From the NCBI GenBank assembly GCA_044352985.1, contig JBILCU010000015.1:9822-73821 (forward strand): a DNA stretch of 64,000 nucleotides, written 5' to 3'. Of the stretch, positions 9,314 to 18,794 are shown in pieces; within the stretch, counting starts at the first letter, position 1; each line of letters opens with the position of its first letter. This DNA is from JADJDM01 sp044352985. Lineage in GTDB: Bacteria; Bacteroidota; Bacteroidia; B-17B0; Aurantibacillaceae. Made by a program: the position numbers and the translations under genes. The notes under the pieces were generated by a model. That model searched no databases. It saw only the letters and a list, made by a program, of their open reading frames with translations, and was not told where the DNA came from.

Positions 9314-10597
9314 ATGAGCGCTGACGTATTATTAGGTTTACAATGGGGTGACGAAGGAAAAGGAAAAATTGTTGACGTTTTAACTCCAAAATATGATATC
9401 ATTGCCCGTTTTCAGGGAGGTCCAAATGCTGGGCATACACTAGAATTCAATGGAATTAAACATGTATTGCATACCATACCAAGTGGTATTTTTCATGATG
9501 GAAATTTAAACATTGTAGGTAATGGAGTAGTAATTGATCCGGTTATATTTAAAAAAGAAATTGATGCCCTTAAAAAAATGGGGGTTGATGTAAAAAGTAA
9601 ACTCTATTTATCAAAACGAGCGCACTTAATTTTACCTACTCATCGTTTAATCGATGCAGCTTCTGAAGCAGCAAAAGGTAAAGACAAAATTGGTTCAACC
9701 TTAAAAGGAATAGGGCCAACTTACATGGATAAAACCGGAAGAAACGGAATTCGTGTAGGTGATATTAATAGCTCAAAATTCAAAGAAAAATACGATGCCT
9801 TAGTTGCAAAACACAAACAACTTTTGGCGTTTTATCAATTCGATTATAATTTACCCGAACTCGAACCTGCATTTTTTGAAGGCATTGAAGTGCTCAAAGA
9901 ATTGGTTCACGTGGATAGCGAACAATTCATTAATACTCAAATTCGTAATGGGAAAAAGGTTTTAGCAGAAGGTGCGCAAGGATCTTTATTAGACATTGAT
10001 TTTGGAACTTATCCATTTGTTACTTCATCTAATACCGTTACAGCAGGCGCTTGCACAGGTTTAGGAATTGCACCTGGTAAAATTGGAAATGTAATCGGAA
10101 TATTTAAAGCATATTGCACTCGCGTTGGTAGTGGGCCATTTCCAACAGAATTGGAAGATGCAACCGGCGAAAAAATAAGAGCAATTGGTCGTGAATTCGG
10201 CGCTACAACAGGTCGCCCCCGCAGATGTGGTTGGTTAGATTTACCTGCTTTAAATTATGCCATTATGATTAACGGTGTAACCGAATTGATGATGATGAAA
10301 GCAGATGTGCTAAGCGATTTTGATACCATTAAAGTGTGTACACATTATATTTTAAACGGAGAAAAAATAGATTACTTACCTTTCGATATCATTAACGAGA
10401 AAATTGAGCCGGTTTATGTGGAACTGAAAGGCTGGAAAATCGATTTAACTCAATTGGAACACAAAGAACAATTACCAAAAGAACTTACTGATTACATTGC
10501 ATTTATTGAAAAAGAAACGCAGGTTCCTATTAGTATTGTTTCAATTGGACCGGACAGAAAACAAACCATCTTCATGAATGAAGTGTTAGTGAAATAA
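9314..10597 (+). CDS. purA: Adenylosuccinate synthetase
   Basis: A full-length 427-residue enzyme that joins IMP and aspartate using GTP to make adenylosuccinate, the first committed step from IMP to AMP. The GTP-binding loop GDEGKGK is at residues 12-18, followed by the GGPNAGHT block around 40. GSTLKGIGPTYMDK, EGAQGSLLDIDFGTYPFVTSSN and TTGRPRRCGWLDL are all conserved. The single-copy gene has its own candidate promoter and does not sit with other purine genes. Confidence 0.97.
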   Translation: MSADVLLGLQWGDEGKGKIVDVLTPKYDIIARFQGGPNAGHTLEFNGIKHVLHTIPSGIFHDGNLNIVGNGVVIDPVIFKKEIDALKKMGVDVKSKLYLSKRAHLILPTHRLIDAASEAAKGKDKIGSTLKGIGPTYMDKTGRNGIRVGDINSSKFKEKYDALVAKHKQLLAFYQFDYNLPELEPAFFEGIEVLKELVHVDSEQFINTQIRNGKKVLAEGAQGSLLDIDFGTYPFVTSSNTVTAGACTGLGIAPGKIGNVIGIFKAYCTRVGSGPFPTELEDATGEKIRAIGREFGATTGRPRRCGWLDLPALNYAIMINGVTELMMMKADVLSDFDTIKVCTHYILNGEKIDYLPFDIINEKIEPVYVELKGWKIDLTQLEHKEQLPKELTDYIAFIEKETQVPISIVSIGPDRKQTIFMNEVLVK

Positions 10598-10617
10598 TTT
10601 AATTTTCATTACCAAAG

Positions 10618-12504
10618 TTGAAAGCTTATTTTCAGCGAATTAAATTTTTACTGATTTGCCTAGCAATTATTTTATTTGCTTACGCTGATTGTCGTTTACT
10701 TTTTTATTGGTTCAACAAATCCAATTTCCCTGAAATTGATTTTTTATCTTATCTAAAAATTTCTTTTTATGCAATTCCATTTGACCTGGTGGCATTACTG
10801 TATACTAACTCAATTTTTATTTTAATACTAGCATTACCAATTCAGACAATTCATAGTTCCTGGGTTCGTAAAGCACTAAAATGGATATTTCTCATCACCA
10901 ATGGAATTGCCATACTGGCAAATTGTTCAGATTTTGCTTACTTCGAATTCATTCATAAGCGAAGCACTTTTGATGTGTTTGAATTAATGAGTACGCAAAC
11001 TGATTTTTTAACGCTTCTGCCCAGTTTCATTATAGATTTCTGGTATGTGTTTTTATTCACTATTCTATTTACATTCATTATTCATTTATTTTACAATTAT
11101 TTTTATGAAAAAATAATACAAGCAAAAAACTATCCAAGCCAAAAAACAACCCAACAATTAAAAACAAATACTCTTCCATTTTTATTAGTGTTATTTTTTA
11201 CAATTATTGGAATGCGGGGCGGATTTCAGTTGATACCAATTGGGCTAATTAACGCAGGTGATTATGTTCAAGCCAATTCTATTCCTGTTTTATTGAATAC
11301 CCCTTTTAGTTTAATGAAATCAGCAGAGTTAAGCACACTCGAAGAAATAAACTTTTTTAAAGAAGAAGAATTAAAAAAAATTTATGATCCAATTCATATC
11401 GCTTCAAATAAAGTAAATTTTAAAAATGAAAATGTTGTCATTATTATTCTAGAAAGCTTTTCAAAAGAATATACCGGCCTTGGTGGCAAAAAAAGTTATA
11501 CTCCTTTCCTTGATTCGTTAATGCAGCATTCACTCGTTTTAACAAATACTATTGCAAACGGGAAACGTTCCATTGAAGGCATACCTGCAATTCTAGCCGG
11601 AATACCATCTATGCAAGAAGCTTATTCGAATACCATCTATAGTGGAAATGAAATAACTTCACTCGCAAACACACTAAAGCAAAAAGGATATACATCATCT
11701 TTTTATCACGGAGGCAACAATGGAACCATGCGTTTTGATTCGTTTTGTAAATCAGCTGGTTTTGATGTTTATTTTGGAAGAAGTGAATACGATAATGAAG
11801 ACGATGCCGATGACCAATGGGGAATTTGGGATGAACCATTTTTAATCAGATACGCAAAAGATTTATCATCGATGAAAGAACCCTTTCTTTCTTCAGTATT
11901 TACACTGAGTTCACATCATCCGTTTAAGATTCCTAAAAAACACCAATCAAGATTTAAAGAAGGAGAAATGCCCATTTACAAATGCATTGAATATACTGAT
12001 TTCGCACTTAGAGAATTTTTTAGTGAAATAAAAAACAAATCATTCTTTAAAAATACGCTATTCGTAATAACTGCCGACCATACTGGTCCGCCAAGTGATG
12101 ATTATGCTTACTCACAAGTGGGTTCATTTGAAATTCCTTTACTGTTTTTTAAATCTGATCATTCCTTAAAAGGAATAGATTCGCTAATTACCCAGCAGAT
12201 TGATATTATGCCATCTGTGTTAGGATATTTAAACTACAATGAAAAATATTTTGCATTTGGCAATAATGTATTTGATTCAACAGCAAACCGATTTGCAGTT
12301 AACTATCACAATCAGCATTATCAGTATTTTACAAAAAATAATTTTGGAACATTTGATGGAAATAAATTAAAAGACTTTTATCAAACTGAAAAAAGAAACT
12401 ATTATCCGTTAAATAATACTTTTGAAAAAAACGCATTAGATAAAAAAGTAAAAGCCTTTATTCAAACCTATAACTACAGTTTGATGAATAATAAAATGAG
12501 ATAA
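10618..12504 (+). CDS. LtaS-like membrane phosphotransferase/sulfatase-family protein
   Basis: A 628-residue protein with about five N-terminal membrane helices (residues ~8-215) and a periplasmic alkaline-phosphatase-superfamily domain (~270-560). Visible elements are the metal-binding NVVIIILESFS, the nucleophile region ANGKRSIEGIP (Ser318, where Gram-positive LtaS uses Thr), SSHHPF, and TADHTGP. Relatives transfer phosphoglycerol or phosphoethanolamine to envelope glycans or lipids. Because Bacteroidota lack lipoteichoic acid, the acceptor is probably another envelope molecule. The start is TTG, 20 bases after the purA stop, as no ATG lies upstream in frame before a stop. Confidence 0.8.
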   Translation: MKAYFQRIKFLLICLAIILFAYADCRLLFYWFNKSNFPEIDFLSYLKISFYAIPFDLVALLYTNSIFILILALPIQTIHSSWVRKALKWIFLITNGIAILANCSDFAYFEFIHKRSTFDVFELMSTQTDFLTLLPSFIIDFWYVFLFTILFTFIIHLFYNYFYEKIIQAKNYPSQKTTQQLKTNTLPFLLVLFFTIIGMRGGFQLIPIGLINAGDYVQANSIPVLLNTPFSLMKSAELSTLEEINFFKEEELKKIYDPIHIASNKVNFKNENVVIIILESFSKEYTGLGGKKSYTPFLDSLMQHSLVLTNTIANGKRSIEGIPAILAGIPSMQEAYSNTIYSGNEITSLANTLKQKGYTSSFYHGGNNGTMRFDSFCKSAGFDVYFGRSEYDNEDDADDQWGIWDEPFLIRYAKDLSSMKEPFLSSVFTLSSHHPFKIPKKHQSRFKEGEMPIYKCIEYTDFALREFFSEIKNKSFFKNTLFVITADHTGPPSDDYAYSQVGSFEIPLLFFKSDHSLKGIDSLITQQIDIMPSVLGYLNYNEKYFAFGNNVFDSTANRFAVNYHNQHYQYFTKNNFGTFDGNKLKDFYQTEKRNYYPLNNTFEKNALDKKVKAFIQTYNYSLMNNKMR

Positions 12505-12508
12505 GATT

Positions 12509-12913
12509 TTATCTGATTTCTTGACAAAGTTCAACTAAAACACCGTTTGTGCTTTTTGGATGAAGAAAACAAATTAACTTATTATCTGCACCCTTTTTAG
12601 GCTCATCATTTAGTAAAACAAAACCCTCTTGTGTTAACCTATTCATTTCTTTTAAAATATCCGATACCTCATAAGCAATATGATGTATGCCCTCCCCTTT
12701 TTTGTCAATAAATTTTGAAATTGCAGAATCAGAACTTGTAGCTTCAACCAATTCGATTTTGGTTTCACCCAACATAAAAAATGAAGTACTTACATTTTCA
12801 CTCTCCACCTTTTCTATTTTATAATGATCTTTACCAAATAGTTTAGCAAATATTTCGTTTGATTTTTTAAGATCTTTTACAGCTATTCCAATGTGTTCTA
12901 CTTTTTTAAACAT
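12509..12913 (-). CDS. mce: Methylmalonyl-CoA epimerase
   Basis: A 134-residue vicinal-oxygen-chelate (glyoxalase-fold) protein interconverting (2R)- and (2S)-methylmalonyl-CoA in propionate/succinate metabolism. Metal-ligand signatures are visible: VEHIGIAVKD at the N-terminus, GEGIHHIAYEV in the middle and GVLVELCQ at the C-terminus, plus the FLHPKSTNGVL segment typical of Mce. It converges on the LtaS-like gene with only 4 bases between stops. Methylmalonyl-CoA mutase is not in the window. Confidence 0.9.
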   Translation of the reverse strand: MFKKVEHIGIAVKDLKKSNEIFAKLFGKDHYKIEKVESENVSTSFFMLGETKIELVEATSSDSAISKFIDKKGEGIHHIAYEVSDILKEMNRLTQEGFVLLNDEPKKGADNKLICFLHPKSTNGVLVELCQEIR

Positions 12914-13027
12914 ACTTCATAATTTATTTTGATTTCCAATTATACTTAAAAAAACAAACCTCCATGTCAGAAAAAAACAAAAAACATGTTTTTTGTTTAA
13001 TATTAAATTTCAAAAAACGTATTTTAA

Positions 13028-13061
13028 TTGAAACAAATTTTAATTCAAAAATTTAATTTTG
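13028..13061 (+). promoter_or_regulatory. Candidate promoter for the SpoIIAA-like gene
   Basis: A TTG at 13028-13030 and TAATTTTG at 13054-13061 are separated by 23 bases, compatible with the Bacteroidota -33/-7 arrangement. The TTG start codon follows 21 bases later. Confidence 0.45.
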
Positions 13062-13082
13062 CATCAGTTTTAAAAGAGTAAA

Positions 13083-13454
13083 TTGACGCAACATTCAAAA
13101 TTTAAACTTAGTGTTATAGATTCAAGCTATTATTTAGTTGAATTATCAACGAATATTGAATTTGACGTAGAAGATATGAAGCAGCTAGTAAAAGCTGAAG
13201 GACAAATAAGCGGAGAAAAACTCCCTGTTTTAGTTGTTTGTCCTGCTACTGCAAACACAAATATTCATTTAATGCGTCATCTTAAAGAAAATAAAAACAA
13301 TCCTTTTTCAGTTGCAGATGCATTTGTTATTGCAGCTACTAGTCAAGCTATTCTTGGTAATTTTTATCTAAAAATAAGCCAACCAGAACGACCAACTAAA
13401 TTTTTTAATAGAGAAGCAGATGCTTTGGAATGGCTAAAGCAGTTTTTTAATTAA
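13083..13454 (+). CDS. SpoIIAA/STAS-like fold protein of unknown function
   Basis: A 123-residue soluble protein. The start must be TTG at 13083, because a stop occurs four codons upstream with no ATG between; AAAAGAG just upstream is an acceptable ribosome-binding site. The layout (a FKLSVIDSSYYLVELST strand pair, a LPVLVVCP strand, an AFVIAATSQAILGNFYLK helix-strand and a C-terminal EALEWL-like helix, here ADALEWLKQFF) resembles the small SpoIIAA/STAS-fold proteins widespread in Bacteroidota. It lacks a recognisable phosphorylatable DS motif, so an anti-anti-sigma role cannot be claimed. Monocistronic, with its own promoter. Confidence 0.6.
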   Translation: MTQHSKFKLSVIDSSYYLVELSTNIEFDVEDMKQLVKAEGQISGEKLPVLVVCPATANTNIHLMRHLKENKNNPFSVADAFVIAATSQAILGNFYLKISQPERPTKFFNREADALEWLKQFFN

Positions 13455-13537
13455 TACTTGATGCTAAATCTACATTTCAGCTTTAACACCTAGTTTAAAA
13501 TTAAACTGAAGGAGTTGTATTTAAATAATGAATTGAA

Positions 13538-14722
13538 TTAATTTTCCAATTTTAATACGGCAGAAATTGGAAAATGGTCAGTAATGGTTTTACTCACTCT
13601 TTTGTAATTATATGACTTAATTTTTTCATCATGTAAAATATAGTCAATTCGTATTCCTGGAATTTTACCTGCATAAGTTGAACTTATTCCCTCTCCACTT
13701 TCTCTAAAACAATCAATCAAATTACCTTTCACTTTTCTATATGCAAATGAGTTGGGAGTATCGTTAAAATCTCCACAAACTATTACTTTGTATTTACAAC
13801 TTTTAATGTGTTCAGCTACAATACTTGCCTGTTGAGCCCTTAATAAATAAGCATTTTTCAATAAACGTAAAATATTTTTTGACTGATTAATTTCTAGTGA
13901 ATCTGCATTCGACATAATTTCCTGAATGTATTCATGCTCTTTTTTTCCGAAATGAATAGATGCCAAATGCATATTATAAACCCTAACAGTATCTTTTTTT
14001 ATAAGGAAATCGGTGTAAATACAACTGTTATTCCATCTTGTATTAAACTCAATACTTCCTTTTCTTATAATAGGATATTTACTAAAAGTTGCTATCCCCC
14101 AATGATCAAATTTGCGCATTGTAGTAGTAAAGTAAACATGTTCAAAATTAAGATTAAGGAGTTTTTTAACGGTGTCAATATTATTAAAATCATTTTTTTC
14201 TTCTGAAGTGTAAAATTCCTGCAAACAAAGTATATCAGGAGATTCTTCTTTTAGCGTATTAAAAATAATTTCACGAGATTTTTTGTTATTGCTCCAATTA
14301 TACAAATCAAAAAGCATCGAGTTATAACTCATAATCTTTACATCCTGATCAGAAACTTTTTGTTGTTTTTCGGGAATTTGAAAAACGGAAAAAAATGAGT
14401 TCCATCCAAAAATGATGATGAGTAATGACCAAACAAAAAACAACTTCAATTGAACAAGCCAATAAAAAATAAAAAACAAATTGAGATAAAGAAGAACAGG
14501 ATAAGCTAATCCAAAAAAAGCAATAGGCCAAAAATTATGCGGATTAATAAATTGAGCGCAATAAGAAAGTAAAATGGCAATAACAGAAAAATAATTAAGC
14601 CATACCATTAGTTTATTAAACCACGACAACTCAAAATTTCTTTTGTATATCGCACGTTCTTTAAACTTTTCAAAATCAAAGATTGTATTAAATCTATTTT
14701 TTATTTTTTCTTTTAATGTCAT
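13538..14722 (-). CDS. Membrane-anchored endonuclease/exonuclease/phosphatase (EEP) family protein
   Basis: A 394-residue protein with three hydrophobic segments in the first ~115 residues, then an EEP domain (about 130-394). Catalytic blocks seen are KIMSYNSMLFD, DILCLQEFYTSEE (metal Glu), YNMHLAS, VVCGDFNDTPNS and the terminal TDHFPISAVL with its essential His. The topology places the catalytic domain outside the membrane or tethered to it. Bacteroidota relatives are uncharacterised and could act on nucleic acid or phospholipid/phosphoinositol substrates. The same three-TM-plus-EEP layout is common in the phylum. Confidence 0.8.
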   Translation of the reverse strand: MTLKEKIKNRFNTIFDFEKFKERAIYKRNFELSWFNKLMVWLNYFSVIAILLSYCAQFINPHNFWPIAFFGLAYPVLLYLNLFFIFYWLVQLKLFFVWSLLIIIFGWNSFFSVFQIPEKQQKVSDQDVKIMSYNSMLFDLYNWSNNKKSREIIFNTLKEESPDILCLQEFYTSEEKNDFNNIDTVKKLLNLNFEHVYFTTTMRKFDHWGIATFSKYPIIRKGSIEFNTRWNNSCIYTDFLIKKDTVRVYNMHLASIHFGKKEHEYIQEIMSNADSLEINQSKNILRLLKNAYLLRAQQASIVAEHIKSCKYKVIVCGDFNDTPNSFAYRKVKGNLIDCFRESGEGISSTYAGKIPGIRIDYILHDEKIKSYNYKRVSKTITDHFPISAVLKLEN

Positions 14723-14838
14723 TCATTTTCTCAGCTCAAAAGAAGAAAATATACCTTATATTAAGCAATAGGTTCAAATTCAAAAAATATTTTTATTTGT
14801 TAAGATAACAAAGGAGTTATCAATTTTTCATAAATAAT

Positions 14839-14857
14839 CTCCTTCGTTCGGTATGAC
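14839..14857. repeat. Half-site relic of the REP-like repeat family
   Basis: CTCCTTCGTTCGGTATGAC closely resembles the right arm (CTCCTTCGTCGGCATGAC in the 7th unit) of the 137-bp array at 33.8-35.0 kb. No left arm is seen nearby, so this is a single decayed half. Confidence 0.5.
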
Positions 14858-14922
14858 AAAATACACATTTTATTTAAACGAGTAAAATGAAAAAACAATA
14901 TTTAATACATCTCAAATTAGAA

Positions 14923-17541
14923 TTATTTCGATAATCGTTCTTTATCTAAATGTGCCTGAACTAATTCTATCGCATTATCAATTACATCACTTAATGCTGT
15001 TATAAATGTTCCGGGCTTAACTAAAGATAAGGCATGCTTCAAGGCCTCCACTTCTTTTGGAATGTATTCGTAAGATTGTTTCGGATTAACTTCATTTATA
15101 CCTTCCATTAATAATTTCACAATCTCATCCGCTTGTCTTCCGCGTAAATACTTATCCTGGCGAATGATGATGTGATCAAACATCTGTGCTGATAATCTAC
15201 CCATATCCCTAATGTCATCATCTCTTCTATCGCCTGTTCCGGTGATGATACCAATTTTATATGGAGAATCTATAGTAGATAAAAACTCTTTAATTCCCTT
15301 GAATCCATCAGCGTTGTGTGCGAAGTCTATCAGTACTTTATATTCCTTAAATTCAAAAATATTCATTCTTCCAGGGGTTTGAGCTGCCGAAGGAATAAAA
15401 GTTTCTAAACTCATTTTAATATCCTCTATCGTAAAGCCATAAACATAAGAAGCTAATGTTGCAGCAAGCACATTATAAATCATGAAAGTAACCTTACCTC
15501 CAAATGTAAGGGGAATTAAAGACGCTTTTTCCACTCGAAATTTCCAATCGCCTTTTTTAATGGTAATGAATCCATTTTCATAGATGGCGGCAATTCCACC
15601 TCTTCTGCAATGCTCAACAATAACAGGGTTTTTTTCATCTAAACTGAAGTATGCCACTTTACAACTAACGGTACTTGCAATAGAAACACAATGTGGATTA
15701 TCTGCATTTAAAACAGTATAACCATCTGCTTTAACTGATCTGGCCACAACACCTTTTACTTTGGCCATTTCTTCCAAAGTATGAATATCAGAAAGACCCA
15801 TGTGGTCCTCTTGAATGTTTGTTATAACAGCAACATCGCACTTACCAAAACCTAAACCTGATCTTAAAATTCCGCCACGAGCGGTTTCTAAAACTGCAAA
15901 TTCTACAGTTGGATCTTTTAAAATAAATTCAGCACTAACAGGTCCTGTAGTATCGCCTTTAGTTAACATCGAATTTTGAACATAAATACCATCAGATGTG
16001 GTGTAACCAACACGATATCCATTGTTTTTTACTATGTGTGAAATTAAACGAGTAGTTGTTGTTTTACCATTTGTTCCGGTAATTGCTATAATAGGAATTC
16101 TACATGATTTTCCCGTAGGATAAAGCATATCAATTACAGGTGCAGCCACATTACGAGGTAAACCATTTGCTGGAGCTAAGTGCATCCGGAAACCAGGGGC
16201 AGCATTAACTTCCAAAATTACACCTCCTGTTTGCTCCAATGGTTCACTTAAATTCTCCGCCATGATATCAATGCCACAAATATCTAATCCGATGATTCTA
16301 GAGATACGTTCGCAAATAAAAATATTATGAGGATGTACAATATCAGTTACGTCAGTAGAAGTTCCGCCGGTACTTAAATTGGCCGTACCTTTTAAATAAC
16401 ATTTTTCGCCTTTAGGCAAAACAGTTTCTAATGTCAAATTTTTCTTTGCCAACTGCTCACGTGTTTCTCTGTCAATCGAAATTTCAGTGAGTACATTTTC
16501 ATGTCCGTAACCTCTGCGTGGATCTTTGTTTTCAACTTCAATTAATTGTTCAATAGTTGATACTCCGTCTCCAACAATATGTGCAGGTTCTCGCAAAGCA
16601 GCAGCGATAAATTTATTATTAATAACTAATACTCTAAAGTCGAAACCTGTAATAAAACGCTCTACAATAATTCTTCTGGAATATTTTTTAGCATGCTCAA
16701 ATGCTGCCATCGCCTCTTCTACAGTTTTTACATTTATAGAAGCACCTTTTCCGTGATTACCATCAAGCGGTTTAAATACCAATGGAAATCCAATATAATC
16801 AATTGCTTCTTTTACTTCTTCTTCATAAACAATGCACATACCTTTGGCAACAGGAATTGCAGCTTCTTTTAATAAACGTTTTGTTTCTTCTTTATTACTT
16901 GCAATATCTACAGCTATCGAGCTTGTTTTATCGGTCATGGTTGCTCTAAAACGAACCTGATTTTTTCCATAACCTAATTGTACCAATGATTCTTCATTTA
17001 ATCGGATATAAGGAATATCTCTTGCAACAGCTTCTTCAACAATACTTCCGGTACTTGGGCCAAATCGTTCGTTTTCACGAATCTCTCGCATATTTTTTAA
17101 ATCTGCATCCAAATCATATTCTGCTGCGCTTATTAATGCCTCCGCAATTTTAACTGAAGCTTTTGCTGCATACACTCCCACTTTTTCTTCCATGTAGGAA
17201 AACACAACATTATACTCTCCATGTTTAATTGTGCTTCGTGTTCTTCCATAACCACATTCCATCCCCGCTAAGGTTTGTATTTCAAGTGCGATATGTTCTA
17301 TCACATGACCCATCCAAGTTCCTTCCTTAACACGTTCAAAAAAACCACCATGATAATCTTTTGAACATCGATGAGAAAACATGGAAGGAAACATTTTTTC
17401 AATACGTTCTGAAAATCCAGGAATTTTATTTGTTGGAAGCTCCTCTAATTCTTCTAAATCGAGTTTCATTACGATTAATTTTTTTCTAAAATTCGACCAG
17501 TAATTAGGACCTCTTAATGTTTTAATTTCTACAATTTTCAT
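14923..17541 (-). CDS. cphA: Cyanophycin synthetase
   Basis: An 872-residue enzyme that polymerises aspartate and arginine into the storage peptide cyanophycin using ATP. Domains in order: the N-terminal CphA-specific region (1-160), an ATP-grasp domain (about 210-470) with GFPLVFKPLDGNHGKGASI and LEVNAAPGFRMHLAP, and a Mur-ligase-like domain with the P-loop ITGTNGKTTTTRL near 485 and DFAHNADGFKG near 725. Length and all motifs match functional CphA1. It is divergent from cyanophycinase across 271 bases. This is unusual but not unknown for Bacteroidota. Confidence 0.93.
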   Translation of the reverse strand: MKIVEIKTLRGPNYWSNFRKKLIVMKLDLEELEELPTNKIPGFSERIEKMFPSMFSHRCSKDYHGGFFERVKEGTWMGHVIEHIALEIQTLAGMECGYGRTRSTIKHGEYNVVFSYMEEKVGVYAAKASVKIAEALISAAEYDLDADLKNMREIRENERFGPSTGSIVEEAVARDIPYIRLNEESLVQLGYGKNQVRFRATMTDKTSSIAVDIASNKEETKRLLKEAAIPVAKGMCIVYEEEVKEAIDYIGFPLVFKPLDGNHGKGASINVKTVEEAMAAFEHAKKYSRRIIVERFITGFDFRVLVINNKFIAAALREPAHIVGDGVSTIEQLIEVENKDPRRGYGHENVLTEISIDRETREQLAKKNLTLETVLPKGEKCYLKGTANLSTGGTSTDVTDIVHPHNIFICERISRIIGLDICGIDIMAENLSEPLEQTGGVILEVNAAPGFRMHLAPANGLPRNVAAPVIDMLYPTGKSCRIPIIAITGTNGKTTTTRLISHIVKNNGYRVGYTTSDGIYVQNSMLTKGDTTGPVSAEFILKDPTVEFAVLETARGGILRSGLGFGKCDVAVITNIQEDHMGLSDIHTLEEMAKVKGVVARSVKADGYTVLNADNPHCVSIASTVSCKVAYFSLDEKNPVIVEHCRRGGIAAIYENGFITIKKGDWKFRVEKASLIPLTFGGKVTFMIYNVLAATLASYVYGFTIEDIKMSLETFIPSAAQTPGRMNIFEFKEYKVLIDFAHNADGFKGIKEFLSTIDSPYKIGIITGTGDRRDDDIRDMGRLSAQMFDHIIIRQDKYLRGRQADEIVKLLMEGINEVNPKQSYEYIPKEVEALKHALSLVKPGTFITALSDVIDNAIELVQAHLDKERLSK

Positions 17542-17782
17542 ATATTTTAGTTATTTGTTTTTAATTGCCATATCGTATGAACGTATTTAAATCATTTTGT
17601 TTTTAATCTGATTACAACATGGTTAATTTATACTTGTAATTTTTCATTTTGTTTATGATTTAAAATCAAAATTTAAATTAAAGTTTTTTCAATGTAGTTG
17701 TTATTTATCAAATAAACAAAAAGTTGTTTAAAATAATGTGATAAGTAGGTTAAAAATAAATTACTTATTAAGTCTTAAAGTA

Positions 17783-17790
17783 TAAATTTG
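17783..17790 (+). promoter_or_regulatory. Candidate cyanophycinase promoter -7 box
   Basis: TAAATTTG matches TAnnTTTG and lies 22 bases before the ATG of the cyanophycinase gene. It sits within the 271-base divergent cphA/cphB intergenic region; no clear -33 element is seen. Confidence 0.4.
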
Positions 17791-17812
17791 TTCATCTATA
17801 AATAATAATTTA

Positions 17813-18706
17813 ATGACAAACTATAAAGGTAAGCTTGTTATAATTGGAGGATCAGTTGATAAGGGAAGTTTTTCTGAAAGTCCAGATGATTTGAAACGTA
17901 ATCTTAAATTTTTTGAAAAAGGAATTTTAAAACGTATCACCACTGAATCAGCTAAAAATAATCTTTCCCGAATTGAAATTATAACAACCGCATCTCGAAT
18001 TCCTGAGGAAGTTGGTACTGAATATGTAAAAGCATTTGGACAATTAGATGTAAAAGATGTTGGCTTAATGCATATTAAAACTCGTGAGGAGGCTAATGAA
18101 AGTGAATATGTGGAACGATTAAGAAAAGCAGATGTAGTAATGTTTACTGGCGGCGATCAACTTCGTTTATCTTCTATTTTTGGCGGAACAGCATTTCATC
18201 AATTATTACTTGAAAAATATGAAAATGAAAACTTTATAATTTCAGGAACTTCAGCAGGTGCGGCTGCAAGCTCTAATAATATGATTTATCAGGGAAGCAG
18301 CACCGGTGCGCTTTTAAAAGGTGAGGTAAAAATCACGGGTGGCCTAGGATTTATAAATAATGTAATCATTGATACTCATTTTGTACAACGCGGAAGAATA
18401 GGAAGATTAATGTATGCTTGCGCAAGTAATCCAATAAATTTAGGAATTGGACTTGGCGAGGATACGGGCCTACTCATTACAAAAGGTTATGAAATGGAAG
18501 CTATTGGTTCAGGGCTAATTATTTTAGTTGATGCAACTAAAATGGCACATACCAACATGACAGAAGTTGAAATGGAACAACCTGTTTCAATTGAAAATTT
18601 AATTGTACATGTGATGGCATTAGGTGATAATTACAATTTAAAAACAAAAAAACTCATTATCGGTCATCATATTACTTCAAAAGTGAATGATGAAATAAAA
18701 AATTAA
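17813..18706 (+). CDS. cphB: Cyanophycinase (peptidase S51)
   Basis: A 297-residue S51-family serine exopeptidase that cuts cyanophycin into beta-Asp-Arg dipeptides. Visible features are the N-terminal KLVIIGGSVDKG, the FTGGDQLRLSS loop, the nucleophile elbow SGTSAGAAA, and DTHFVQRGRIGRL with the catalytic His region, followed by GLGEDTGLLI. No signal peptide, so it acts in the cytoplasm like CphA. Divergent arrangement with cphA suggests shared control. The downstream dipeptidase that would finish degradation is not in the window, though general peptidases are. Confidence 0.93.
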   Translation: MTNYKGKLVIIGGSVDKGSFSESPDDLKRNLKFFEKGILKRITTESAKNNLSRIEIITTASRIPEEVGTEYVKAFGQLDVKDVGLMHIKTREEANESEYVERLRKADVVMFTGGDQLRLSSIFGGTAFHQLLLEKYENENFIISGTSAGAAASSNNMIYQGSSTGALLKGEVKITGGLGFINNVIIDTHFVQRGRIGRLMYACASNPINLGIGLGEDTGLLITKGYEMEAIGSGLIILVDATKMAHTNMTEVEMEQPVSIENLIVHVMALGDNYNLKTKKLIIGHHITSKVNDEIKN

Positions 18707-18794
18707 TTAAACAATTAGTGTTTTACGAAGTTGAGAACTTTACAAATTAATTTCTTACTTAAAACAATTTAAATAGTTAAAACAAATTTAGTAT

